From NCBI RefSeq assembly GCF_025376885.1, contig NZ_JAHUBR010000001.1, positions 496,001 through 560,000 of the forward strand: DNA of 64,000 bases, given 5' to 3'. Source of the stretch: Pseudoruegeria sp. SHC-113. Its GTDB lineage: Bacteria; Pseudomonadota; Alphaproteobacteria; Rhodobacterales; Rhodobacteraceae. Below the pieces are notes generated by a model. That model made no database searches and was not told where the DNA came from. It was given only the letters and a program-made list of their open reading frames with translations. A program made the translations under genes and the position numbers. Shown one piece after another: positions 1 through 7,326 of this stretch (position 1 is the stretch's first letter; every line of letters begins with the position of its first letter).

Positions 1-339
1 ACCCACGCCGAAGCCTCCCGTGGCACCTTCCCGGAACTGGCCGAGGCTGTCTGGGGCGCGGCGGAATCGCTGCGGGAAACCACCGAGTGGCTGATTTCCT
101 GCGAAAACCTGAACGACCGTTTCGCCGGCTGTGTGCCCTACCTGCGCGCCTTTGCCCGCGTGCTGGGTGCCCACTACCATCTGAAGGCCGCCATGGCCGA
201 GGGCGGGGCTGGTGCGCGCACCAATCTGGCGGCCTTCTACATCAAGCGCCTGCTGCCCGAACACGCCGCCCTTCTGGCGCATGTGCAGGAGGGGGCCGAG
301 GGGCTCTACGCCATCACCGACGCCGATCTCGCCGCATGA
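1..339 (+). CDS. Acyl-CoA dehydrogenase, C-terminal part (truncated by window edge)
   Basis: An open frame enters from the left edge and stops at the TGA at 337-339, giving about 112 residues. The segment is an all-helical C-terminal acyl-CoA dehydrogenase extension (for example AGAR-TNLAAFYIKRLLPEH, then a long amphipathic helix ending GLYAITDADLAA). This type of tail is usual in the roughly 600-residue acyl-CoA dehydrogenases of Rhodobacterales. Those flavoenzymes oxidise acyl-CoA thioesters and pass electrons to ETF and then ETF-QO; an ETF-QO gene lies at 9176. The FAD and substrate domains are outside the window, so substrate cannot be judged. The stop overlaps the start of the next gene (ATGA), so the two are probably co-translated. 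Confidence 0.75.
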   Translation, partial: THAEASRGTFPELAEAVWGAAESLRETTEWLISCENLNDRFAGCVPYLRAFARVLGAHYHLKAAMAEGGAGARTNLAAFYIKRLLPEHAALLAHVQEGAEGLYAITDADLAA

Positions 340-1382
340 GCGAGGCTGGCCCGATGCGGATCGGCTACCCGATAGAGGAGCCGCCCGCCTTCGGGGCTGC
401 GGTTCTGATCGCGGAAGGCGTCTACTGGATCCGGCTCAGCCTGCCGATGGCGCTGGATCACGTGAACGCTTACGCGCTGGACGATGGCGACGGCTGGACG
501 CTGATCGACACCGGCCTTGATACCCGCAAGACGCGCGGCCAGTGGCAGGCGGTGCTGGACGGCCCGCTGGCCGGAAAGCCCGTGCGCCGCGTGGTGCTGA
601 CCCATTACCACCCCGATCACGTCGGGCTGGCGGCCTGGTTCCAGACCGAGCACGGCGCGGAGCTGGTGACGACGCGCACGAGCTACCTCTATGCAAGGAT
701 GCTGACGCTCGACGTGCAGGAGCGCCCGACGCCTGAACAGCTCGCGTTTTGGAAAAGCGCAGGCATGGATACGGCGATCTACGACGCCCGCAGGGAAGAG
801 CGCCCCTTCAACTTCGCCGATGGGGTGGGCGTGCTGCGGCTCGGCTATACCCGTATCCAGCAGGATGACGTGATCACCATGGGCGGGCGGCGCTGGGTGG
901 TGCACATCGGCCACGGCCATGCGCCCGAACATGCCACTTTCTGGAGCCTCGACGATGATCTCGTCATCGCCGGCGATCAGATCATCTCCTCCATTTCGCC
1001 CAACATCGGGCTCTATCCGACCGAGCCCGAGGCCGATCCTGTGGCCGAGTGGGACGAAAGCTGCCGCCGCCTCGCCACGCTGGCGCGGCCTGAACACGTG
1101 GTACTTGCAGGCCACAAGCGCCCCTTTACCGGGCTGCCGCTGCGGATGCGCCAGCTGATCGAGAATCACGAGGGTGCCCTGCGCCGCCTGCGCGCCCATC
1201 TCGCCGCGCCACACACCGCCGGGGAATGCTTCCCGCCGATGTTCAAGCGCGAGATCCGGGCCTCCGAATATGGGCTCGCCCTTGCCGAGACCATGGCCCA
1301 TGTGGTTCACCTGTGGCATCGGGGCGAGCTATCGCGCCACCGCCGCGCCGATGGCGCATGGCTCTGGCAGATGAAAGGCTGA
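336..1382 (+). CDS. MBL-fold metallo-hydrolase
   Basis: A 348-residue metallo-beta-lactamase-fold protein. The metal-binding HYHPDH motif is at residues 90-95, followed by a downstream GHGHAPEH histidine motif, an AGDQI aspartate segment and a late AGH motif, the expected order for a dinuclear-metal hydrolase. The C-terminal 80 residues resemble the helical extension of thioesterase/lactonase-like members. The start ATG at 336 overlaps the acyl-CoA dehydrogenase stop (ATGA), so a role in acyl-CoA or thioester metabolism is a reasonable inference, but the substrate is unknown. An upstream in-frame ATG at 87 would bury the start deep inside the preceding gene and was not used. Confidence 0.85.
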   Translation: MSEAGPMRIGYPIEEPPAFGAAVLIAEGVYWIRLSLPMALDHVNAYALDDGDGWTLIDTGLDTRKTRGQWQAVLDGPLAGKPVRRVVLTHYHPDHVGLAAWFQTEHGAELVTTRTSYLYARMLTLDVQERPTPEQLAFWKSAGMDTAIYDARREERPFNFADGVGVLRLGYTRIQQDDVITMGGRRWVVHIGHGHAPEHATFWSLDDDLVIAGDQIISSISPNIGLYPTEPEADPVAEWDESCRRLATLARPEHVVLAGHKRPFTGLPLRMRQLIENHEGALRRLRAHLAAPHTAGECFPPMFKREIRASEYGLALAETMAHVVHLWHRGELSRHRRADGAWLWQMKG

Positions 1383-1420
1383 GCCTGCCGCGCCCCGCAC
1401 TGCCAAGGGAGGAGAAGCCG

Positions 1421-1885
1421 TTGGAAGACGATATTCGCACCACCGCCGAAGCCGAAGAGGCAGAGGCCCTGCCGCGCGCCCATGCCGTGCACACCGATCC
1501 GGCAGCACAAGGTGCCGAGCAGCGCCCGCTGCCTGCCCGCGTGGCGCAGAAGCCTGTGGGGCAGAAAAGCCCGGCGGAATGGGCCTATGAGCGGCTGATC
1601 CTCTACATTCGCAACTTCGAGGAACAGCTCGACAACGAGCATGAGATCGCGATGGGCATGACGGGCGGCAATGCCGGCGTGCTGCGCATCGAGGGGTTGG
1701 GGTATTTCGATCCGGATATCGTTACCTTCTACGGCACCGATCCGTCGGGGGCGAAAACGCAGCTGATCCAGCATGTGAGCCAGCTCAGCGTAATGCTGCG
1801 CGCCCTGCCGCGGGCCAATCCGCAGGCCGATGTGCCACCGCAGCGGATCGGCTTCCGGCTGGCGCAGGATCTGGAAGGCGAATAG
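1421..1885 (+). CDS. DUF6173 family protein (TTG start)
   Basis: A protein of about 154 residues, with a charged, low-complexity N-terminal 55 residues followed by a conserved domain (PAEWAYERL..., then the GYFDPDIVTFYG segment, then VSQLSVMLRALPR). This matches what I recall as DUF6173, a family of unknown function common in Rhodobacterales. I chose the TTG at 1421 because a strong Shine-Dalgarno (AGGGAGGAG, 1406-1414) lies 6 bases upstream. The alternative ATG at 1358 lies inside the previous gene and has no ribosome site. No catalytic motif is evident; it is probably cytosolic. Confidence 0.7.
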   Translation: MEDDIRTTAEAEEAEALPRAHAVHTDPAAQGAEQRPLPARVAQKPVGQKSPAEWAYERLILYIRNFEEQLDNEHEIAMGMTGGNAGVLRIEGLGYFDPDIVTFYGTDPSGAKTQLIQHVSQLSVMLRALPRANPQADVPPQRIGFRLAQDLEGE

Positions 1886-1984
1886 CCGCAACCTTCCTCT
1901 GAGACTGGGCCGTGACAGGGCGGGAAAAATCCGCTAGCAACGCGCTCAAACGCTGCAACAGCAACTAACAAGGGACTGCCGGAC

Positions 1985-2122
1985 ATGGCCGACGATTTCA
2001 AACCGGGTGAGATGGACATCACCGTTCAGGAAAAAACCTTCGCAGGCTTCATCAAGTGGGTGACTTGGGGCGCGACCGTCTCCATCGGCATTCTGATCTT
2101 CCTCGCGATCTTCAACAGCTGA
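1985..2122 (+). CDS. aa3-type cytochrome c oxidase subunit IV
   Basis: A 45-residue protein: a short soluble segment (MADDFKPGEMDITVQEKTF) and then one transmembrane helix ending in LAIFNS. This is the hallmark of the small bacterial aa3 oxidase subunit IV family found in Rhodobacter and Paracoccus. It sits in the inner membrane packed against oxidase subunits I and III; its function is accessory. A ribosome site (AAGGGA) lies upstream of the ATG. The main oxidase genes are not in the window, which is normal because this subunit is often encoded alone. Confidence 0.9.
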   Translation: MADDFKPGEMDITVQEKTFAGFIKWVTWGATVSIGILIFLAIFNS

Positions 2123-2160
2123 TCCGAAACCACCGGCCTTGCCGGAAGCGGGAGAACGCG

Positions 2161-2772
2161 ATGATCCTCGATCGACGTTCCTTACTGGCGGGTTTGGCGG
2201 CCAGCACGGCCCTTGCGGGCTGTATGGCCGTCGAAGTTGGCGCATCCGACGATGAAATCGCCGCCGTGGCCTATCGCAGTCCCGGCCCGACCAAAATCAC
2301 CCTCTACACGATGGTGAGCACGCAGAATGACGAAGGCCTGCATTCGGGCCTTCTGATCTCCGCTTCCCAACAGGTTCTGTTTGATCCCGCGGGCAGCTGG
2401 TATCACCAGTCGCTGCCCGAGCGCGGCGATGTGATTTTCGGGATGATCCCCCAGGCCGTCGAATTCTACGAGGATTTCCACGCGCGCGAGACGGTGAAGG
2501 TCACGATCCAATCCGTCGAGGTTTCGCCGGAAGTGGCCGAGATGGCACTTGGCCTCGCCCGCGCCAACGGGCCGGTCGGCAACGCTTTCTGCTCCAATTC
2601 GATCAGCAAGCTGCTGGTTAAACTGCCCGGGTTTGAGGCCGTGGAAGTGACCATGTTCCCGAAGAACCTGCGCGAGTCCTTCTCGCAAGTGCCGGGTGTC
2701 CAGACGCGCTATCGTCAGGATCTCGACTCTGATGATCACAAGACCTTGCTTGGCAATCAGGGCGACGTTTAA
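2161..2772 (+). CDS. Lipoprotein with possible permuted papain-like (NlpC/YiiX-type) fold
   Basis: A 203-residue protein with an N-terminal signal and lipobox ALAGC, putting the lipidated Cys at residue 21. The body has a His in an HSGLLIS strand (His61), an acidic/aromatic strand (VLFDPAGSWYH) and a Cys at the start of a helix (NAFCSNSISKLL, Cys144). That His-first, Cys-later order is what circularly permuted papain-like hydrolases of the YiiX/LRAT group show, so a peptidase or acyl-hydrolase role in the periplasm is possible; this is inference from motif order only. The ATG at 2161 follows GGGAGAACGCG. The stop overlaps the convergent azlD stop by 4 bases. Confidence 0.6.
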   Translation: MILDRRSLLAGLAASTALAGCMAVEVGASDDEIAAVAYRSPGPTKITLYTMVSTQNDEGLHSGLLISASQQVLFDPAGSWYHQSLPERGDVIFGMIPQAVEFYEDFHARETVKVTIQSVEVSPEVAEMALGLARANGPVGNAFCSNSISKLLVKLPGFEAVEVTMFPKNLRESFSQVPGVQTRYRQDLDSDDHKTLLGNQGDV

Positions 2773-3092
2773 GCCAGCACGTTCAGCAGCACGAAAAGCG
2801 TGCCGGCCCCGGCAAAGATCGCGGCCAGCAGGTTTTTCGTGAAGTACCCCACAACAAGCGTCATCAGCGAGGCGGCCAGCCGGGCCGGATCCGTTTCGCC
2901 GCCTGTGGCGGGAGGCCAGACGACGAGCGGTGCGACGAGCCCCGGCAGCACTGCCACGGGCGTGTAGCGCAGAAGGCGCAGGGCCCAGTCGGGCAGATCG
3001 CGCCCGCCGATCAGGCCGAGGAAGGAAAAGCGGATCACGAAGGTGCCGATGCCGATCAGCGCGATGATCAGCCAGATTTGCGTATCACTCAT
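2769..3092 (-). CDS. azlD: AzlD-family branched-chain amino acid exporter small subunit
   Basis: A 107-residue, very hydrophobic protein with four probable membrane segments and the family features TFVIRFSFL near the N-terminus and RYTPVAVLPGLVAPLV in the middle. It pairs with the AzlC-like protein immediately upstream to form a two-component exporter for branched-chain or related amino acids. The start MSDTQIW at 3092 was chosen because its ATG overlaps the azlC stop (ATGA); a frame start 27 bases upstream lies inside azlC. Substrate is inferred from the family only. Confidence 0.85.
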   Translation of the reverse strand: MSDTQIWLIIALIGIGTFVIRFSFLGLIGGRDLPDWALRLLRYTPVAVLPGLVAPLVVWPPATGGETDPARLAASLMTLVVGYFTKNLLAAIFAGAGTLFVLLNVLA

Positions 3093-3805
3093 GTCCAGCG
3101 CCCCTTTCGTTGCAGCCAAAGCTCCACCTGCGCCCCCACGCCCATCGCCGCAAGGGCTGCGATTAGGAGGCCTAGGTTATAGGGCAGTGCTGCGAAGAGC
3201 AGCGCCAGCAGGATCGATGTCAGCGCTGCCGCCACATGGGCCAGCGTGCGCAGCATCGGCGCGACGACGGCGAGGAAGGTGATCGGCACCGCGAAATCCA
3301 GCGCGTAGTCCGCCGGGATGCTGGCCCCGATCAGCGCGCCCACCAGCGTGAAGGCATACCAGAAGGGGCAGACGAAAGTGATCGCACCGAAGAAGAAGGC
3401 CACCTTCGCGGCCACGGACTCTGCCGGGCGGGCTTCGTAATCGGCCATGGATACCGCATAGGCCTGATCCACAAGGAAATAGGCCACGAGCGCGCGCTGC
3501 CACAGCGGGGCCGCGCCGATATGCGGGGTGAGGGAGGCCGAATACATCGCCATGCGCATGTTTACCGCCAGCGCCGTGCCGATGATCACCACCGCCGGGG
3601 CGTTTTCCGTCAGCAGTTGCACGGCGGCAAACTGCGAGGCCCCGGCGATCACCAGCACCGAGAACCCCAGCACCTGCGCCACGTTCAGCCCGGCCTCGCT
3701 CGCCACCACGCCGAAGAGCGTGGAGAAGGGCACGATCACCACGAGGAAGGGGAGCCCTTGTCGCACCCCCCGCAGGTAGGCCGATTTGATGGTGGAGGCC
3801 GGCAT
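3089..3805 (-). CDS. azlC: AzlC-family branched-chain amino acid permease large subunit
   Basis: A 238-residue integral membrane protein with the AzlC signature (GLPFLVVIVPFSTLFGVVA near the N-terminus, NMRMAMYSASL in the middle) and about five to six membrane segments. It is translated from an ATG preceded by AGGGAGTTAA and overlaps azlD by 4 bases. It is divergent from fdhD with a 57-base gap that must hold both promoters. Known homologues export branched-chain amino acids or toxic analogues. Confidence 0.88.
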   Translation of the reverse strand: MPASTIKSAYLRGVRQGLPFLVVIVPFSTLFGVVASEAGLNVAQVLGFSVLVIAGASQFAAVQLLTENAPAVVIIGTALAVNMRMAMYSASLTPHIGAAPLWQRALVAYFLVDQAYAVSMADYEARPAESVAAKVAFFFGAITFVCPFWYAFTLVGALIGASIPADYALDFAVPITFLAVVAPMLRTLAHVAAALTSILLALLFAALPYNLGLLIAALAAMGVGAQVELWLQRKGRWT

Positions 3806-3862
3806 GTTAACTCCCTAAGGTATCGCTCAAAGCCGCTTAGGCGTTTCGGAAGGGAGTTGCAA

Positions 3863-4744
3863 TTGGCGAGGCTTCACAGCGTCGAAGGCTACCTCATCGC
3901 CCCGGATCCCGGCCGCACGGGCCTGACCCGCGCCGTCACCGGGCTCGATCAGGCGGGCCAGCCCACCGAGATTTCAGTCGTGGAAGAGCGCCCGCTCACG
4001 ATCTACCTGAACCGGCAGGAGATCGTCACCGCCATGACGATCGGCGACTACCCGGAGTATCTGGCGCTCGGCTTCCTGCGCAATCAGGGCATGCTGCACC
4101 CCGACGAGGAGGTGACGGCGGTGGATTTCGACGAGGAGCTGGAGACCGTCGTTGTCCGCACCAGGCGGGAAACCGATTACGAAGAGAAGCTGCAGAAGAA
4201 AACCCGCACCTCGGGCTGCGCCGTGGGCACGGTGTTTGGCGACATGATGGAGGGGCTTGAGGGCCTGAGCCTGCCCCAGACACCGGTGCGCACCTCGTGG
4301 CTCTATGCGCTTTCGGCGCAGATCAACCGCACGCCGAGCCTCTATCTGGAAGCGGGCGCAATCCACGGCACGGTGCTGTGCCGGGAAGATGTGCCGCTCG
4401 TCTACATGGAGGACGTGGGCCGCCACAACGCGGTGGACAAGATCGCCGGCTGGATGATGAGCACCCGCGAAGAAGCGGCGGACAAGATCCTATACACCAC
4501 CGGGCGTCTGACCTCGGAGATGGTGATCAAATGCGCCCAGATGGGCATTCCGGTGCTGGTGTCGCGCTCGGGCTTCACCGCTTGGGGTGTGGAGATCGCC
4601 CGACAGGTGGGGCTCACCGTGATCGGGCGGATGCGCGGGCAGCGCTTTGTCTGCCTTGCGGGGGAGGCGCGGCTTGTTTGGGATGCCGATCCGGGCAGCG
4701 TGGCCCCGGAAGAGGGCAAGCACCGCCGGAAATCGGTGCAATGA
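3863..4744 (+). CDS. fdhD: Formate dehydrogenase accessory sulfurtransferase FdhD
   Basis: A 293-residue FdhD. The family transfers sulfur from a cysteine desulfurase to the molybdenum cofactor before insertion into formate dehydrogenase. Visible features are the substrate-Cys region TRTSGCAVGT (Cys119; only one Cys here rather than the CxxC of E. coli), the VYMEDVGRHNAVDK motif and TTGRLTSEMVIKCAQMG. I chose the TTG at 3863 because AAGGGAG (3850-3856) lies 6 bases upstream; TTG 3857 is too close to it. It leads the Moco cluster fdhD-mobA-mobB/moeA. The formate dehydrogenase genes are not in the window. Confidence 0.92.
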   Translation: MARLHSVEGYLIAPDPGRTGLTRAVTGLDQAGQPTEISVVEERPLTIYLNRQEIVTAMTIGDYPEYLALGFLRNQGMLHPDEEVTAVDFDEELETVVVRTRRETDYEEKLQKKTRTSGCAVGTVFGDMMEGLEGLSLPQTPVRTSWLYALSAQINRTPSLYLEAGAIHGTVLCREDVPLVYMEDVGRHNAVDKIAGWMMSTREEAADKILYTTGRLTSEMVIKCAQMGIPVLVSRSGFTAWGVEIARQVGLTVIGRMRGQRFVCLAGEARLVWDADPGSVAPEEGKHRRKSVQ

Positions 4745-4765
4745 GCGGATCGGAAGGCGGGCAAC

Positions 4766-5389
4766 ATGCGTGAACCCTATGGCGTGATCCTTGCCGGTGG
4801 CCGTGCCACGCGCATGGGCGGGGGCGACAAGGGCCTGCTGCAGATCGCGGGCCAGAGCCTGCTTGCGCGCGTGGTGGACCGTATCGCCCCGCAGGTTGCG
4901 GGCCTCGCGCTGAACGCCAATGGCGATGCGGCGCGGTTTGCGGGCTTCGGCCTACCAGTTCTGCCCGACGGAATTGCCGAGTACCCCGGCCCCTTGGCGG
5001 GGGTTCTGGCGGGGATGGATTGGGCCGCCGCGCAGGGCGCGGATCACGTGGTGAGCGTGGCCGCCGATACGCCCTTCTTCCCCGAAGATCTGGTGCCGCG
5101 CCTGTTGCTGGCGGCGGAAACCGAAGCCAAGCCCATCGCGCTGGCAGCCACACCAAGGCCCGACGGCGGCCACTGGCGGCACCCGACCTTCGGGCTCTGG
5201 CCTGTGGCCCTGCGCCATGATCTGCGGGCCGCACTGGAGGGCGGCCTGCGCAAGGTCGTGCTGTGGACAGACAGCCACGGCACCGCCACAGCGCCCTTCC
5301 CGGCCACACCCTTTGATCCCTTCTTCAACGTGAATACGCCGGAGGATCTGGAAACAGCTCGGCGCATGGCGGAAGGCGCGCGCGCATGA
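4766..5389 (+). CDS. mobA: Molybdenum cofactor guanylyltransferase MobA
   Basis: A 207-residue MobA. It carries the nucleotidyltransferase signature LAGGRATRMGGGDKG at residues 9-23, a VSVAADTPF metal-binding aspartate region, and the C-terminal FFNVNTPEDL motif typical of the family. It transfers GMP to molybdopterin-Mo to make the MGD cofactor for DMSO-reductase-family enzymes such as formate dehydrogenase. The stop overlaps the next start (ATGA at 5386), so it is co-translated with the mobB-moeA fusion. Confidence 0.93.
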   Translation: MREPYGVILAGGRATRMGGGDKGLLQIAGQSLLARVVDRIAPQVAGLALNANGDAARFAGFGLPVLPDGIAEYPGPLAGVLAGMDWAAAQGADHVVSVAADTPFFPEDLVPRLLLAAETEAKPIALAATPRPDGGHWRHPTFGLWPVALRHDLRAALEGGLRKVVLWTDSHGTATAPFPATPFDPFFNVNTPEDLETARRMAEGARA

Positions 5390-7167
5390 GGGTTTACGGG
5401 ATCGTCGGCTACAAGAACGCCGGGAAAACCGGCCTCGTGGAGCGGCTCGTGGCCGAGATCACCGCGCGCGGTTTCACGGTGTCCACGCTGAAACACGCCC
5501 ATCACGGGGTGGACGTGGATCAGCCGGGGCGCGACAGCCACCGTCACCGGGAGGCAGGTGCGCAGGAGGTGCTGCTGGCCTCCGCGAAGCGCTGGGCGCT
5601 GATGCACGAATTGCGCGGCGCGGCGGAGCCTGCGATGGCGGAGCAGCTTGCGCGGCTCTCGCCGGTGGATCTGGTGCTCGTGGAGGGGTTCAAGCGCGAG
5701 GATCACCCCAAGGTCGAGGCCTTCCGGCAGGTCGCGAACAACCCGCTGATCGCGGCGCAGGACGCAAGCGTACGTGCTGTTGCTGCCGATTGCGATGTGG
5801 AGGCGGGCGAGCGGCCCGTGTTCGATCTGGACGACACTGGCGCGATCGCGGATTTCATCCTTGCCGAGGTCGGGCTTGTGAAAGCCCCCGCGCCTGCGGC
5901 CCCGCTCACCCCGCCCAAGCTGAAGGACGATTGCTTCGCCCTGCCGCCGGGCGTGTCTTGGACTCCTGTGGAGGAAGCGCTCGCGCGTCTGCGCGCGGGG
6001 CTCTCCTGCGTGGTGGCGCAGGAGCGCCTGCCGCTCGATCAGGCCGCCGGGCGGATCCTCGCGCAAGATGCCATCGCGGCGCGCGCCAACCCGCCTGCCG
6101 CGAATTGCGCAGTGGATGGCTACGGGATGAGGATGTCGGATGTGGGAGGCGCTGGCCCCTTCACCCTGCCGTTGGCAGAGGGCCGCGCGGCGGCGGGCGC
6201 GCCTTATGCTGGCACGCCCCCCGCAGGCCACGCGCTGCGCATCCTCACCGGGGCGCTTGTGCCGCCGGGGATGGAGGCCGTGGTGATGGATGAGGACGTC
6301 GCCCTCGGCGAGGGCCAGATCGCTTTTGAAGGCCCGATCAAGCCCGGCGCGAACCTGCGCAAGGCGGGCGAAGACGTGGCGCAAAGCGCGATTGCCTTGC
6401 CCGCTGGCACGCTCATGGGCGCACCCGAGATTGCCCTGCTCGCGGCGGTGGGTGTGGCGGAGGTCGCGGCCTATCGCCCCTTGCGCGTCGGCGTGCTGTC
6501 CACCGGCGATGAACTGGCTCCGAGCGGCAGCACGATGGATAGGGCGCGCACCTTTGATGCCAATCGCCCGATGCTTCTGGAACTGGCCCGCCGCTGGGGC
6601 TACGTGCCGGTGGATCTGGGCCACGTGCGCGATGAGCGCAGCGCCCTGCGGGAGCGGCTGAACAGCGCCGCGCGGGAGGCCGATGTGATCCTGACGAGCG
6701 GCGGGGCCTCTGCCGGGGATGAAGATCACGTGTCGGCGTTGCTGCGGGAGGAGGGCGCGCTGCAAAGCTGGCGCATCGCCCTGAAACCGGGCCGCCCGCT
6801 GGCGCTCGCGCTCTGGGACGGTGTGCCGGTGTTCGGCCTGCCGGGCAATCCGGTGGCGGCCTTCGTCTGTTCGCTGATCTTCGCGCGGCCCGCTTTCTCG
6901 GTGCTGGCGGGCGGGGCGTGGCTTGAGCCCATGGGCTTTACCGTTCCGGCGGCCTTTTCCAAGCGCAAGAAGGCGGGGCGGCGGGAATACCTGCGCGCGC
7001 GGCTGAATGCGCAAGGTGAAGCCGAGGTCTTTGCCTCGGAAGGCTCCGGGCGCATCTCGGGGCTGGCCTGGGCGGAAGGGATCGTGGAACTGGAAGACGG
7101 CGCGCGGGAGATCGCGCCGGGCGATCCGGTGCGCTTCGTGCCCTATGGGAGCTTTGGGTTGGGGTAA
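5386..7167 (+). CDS. MobB-MoeA fusion: MGD synthesis adaptor / molybdopterin molybdotransferase
   Basis: A 593-residue two-domain protein. Residues 1-165 are MobB: P-loop GYKNAGKTG at 8-16, a LVLVEGFKREDHPKVE segment near 97-111. An Ala/Pro linker (about 167-179) joins it to a full MoeA domain (residues about 183-593) with NCAVDGYGM, STGDEL and SGGASAGDEDH motifs and the LPGNPVAAFV loop. MobB is a GTP-binding partner of MobA; MoeA inserts molybdate into adenylated molybdopterin. The frame is continuous through the linker, so this is a real fusion. It ends the Moco operon. Confidence 0.93.
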   Translation: MRVYGIVGYKNAGKTGLVERLVAEITARGFTVSTLKHAHHGVDVDQPGRDSHRHREAGAQEVLLASAKRWALMHELRGAAEPAMAEQLARLSPVDLVLVEGFKREDHPKVEAFRQVANNPLIAAQDASVRAVAADCDVEAGERPVFDLDDTGAIADFILAEVGLVKAPAPAAPLTPPKLKDDCFALPPGVSWTPVEEALARLRAGLSCVVAQERLPLDQAAGRILAQDAIAARANPPAANCAVDGYGMRMSDVGGAGPFTLPLAEGRAAAGAPYAGTPPAGHALRILTGALVPPGMEAVVMDEDVALGEGQIAFEGPIKPGANLRKAGEDVAQSAIALPAGTLMGAPEIALLAAVGVAEVAAYRPLRVGVLSTGDELAPSGSTMDRARTFDANRPMLLELARRWGYVPVDLGHVRDERSALRERLNSAAREADVILTSGGASAGDEDHVSALLREEGALQSWRIALKPGRPLALALWDGVPVFGLPGNPVAAFVCSLIFARPAFSVLAGGAWLEPMGFTVPAAFSKRKKAGRREYLRARLNAQGEAEVFASEGSGRISGLAWAEGIVELEDGAREIAPGDPVRFVPYGSFGLG

Positions 7168-7204
7168 GTGTGCGTCGAAGCGCTGGGAAAATATCACAAC
7201 GGTA

Positions 7205-7307
7205 GCGCCGTCCCGAGGGGTGGCGCAAACGCGCCGCCCGTTTTGCCGGAGGCAAACCTCCGGTTTGACGGGGGCGGGACGGCGCGGCCCAACAGTGCCT
7301 GTTGGGC
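7205..7307. repeat. Highly structured intergenic palindromic element (REP-like)
   Basis: The gap between moeA and the convergent gene at 7327 holds nested inverted repeats. GCGCCGTCCCG (7205-7215) pairs perfectly with CGGGACGGCGC (7275-7285). Inside it CCGGAGG and CCTCCGG form a short hairpin. Next to it GCCCAACA (7287-7294) and TGTTGGGC (7300-7307) form a second hairpin. There is no T-run, so it is not a simple intrinsic terminator; it looks like an extragenic palindromic repeat between converging transcripts. Confidence 0.6.
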
Positions 7308-7326
7308 GGCAAATACCAAGTGAAGT

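Noticed and set aside
5386-7167. mobB-moeA junction as a sequencing frameshift joining two genes
   Set aside because: Both domains and the linker are in one frame with no internal stop, and similar fusions exist in the order.
5044-7197. 717-codon open frame on the minus strand opposite mobA and mobB-moeA
   Set aside because: It is a mirror frame of high-G+C codons, rich in R/H/G/A with no domain; the + strand genes are clear.
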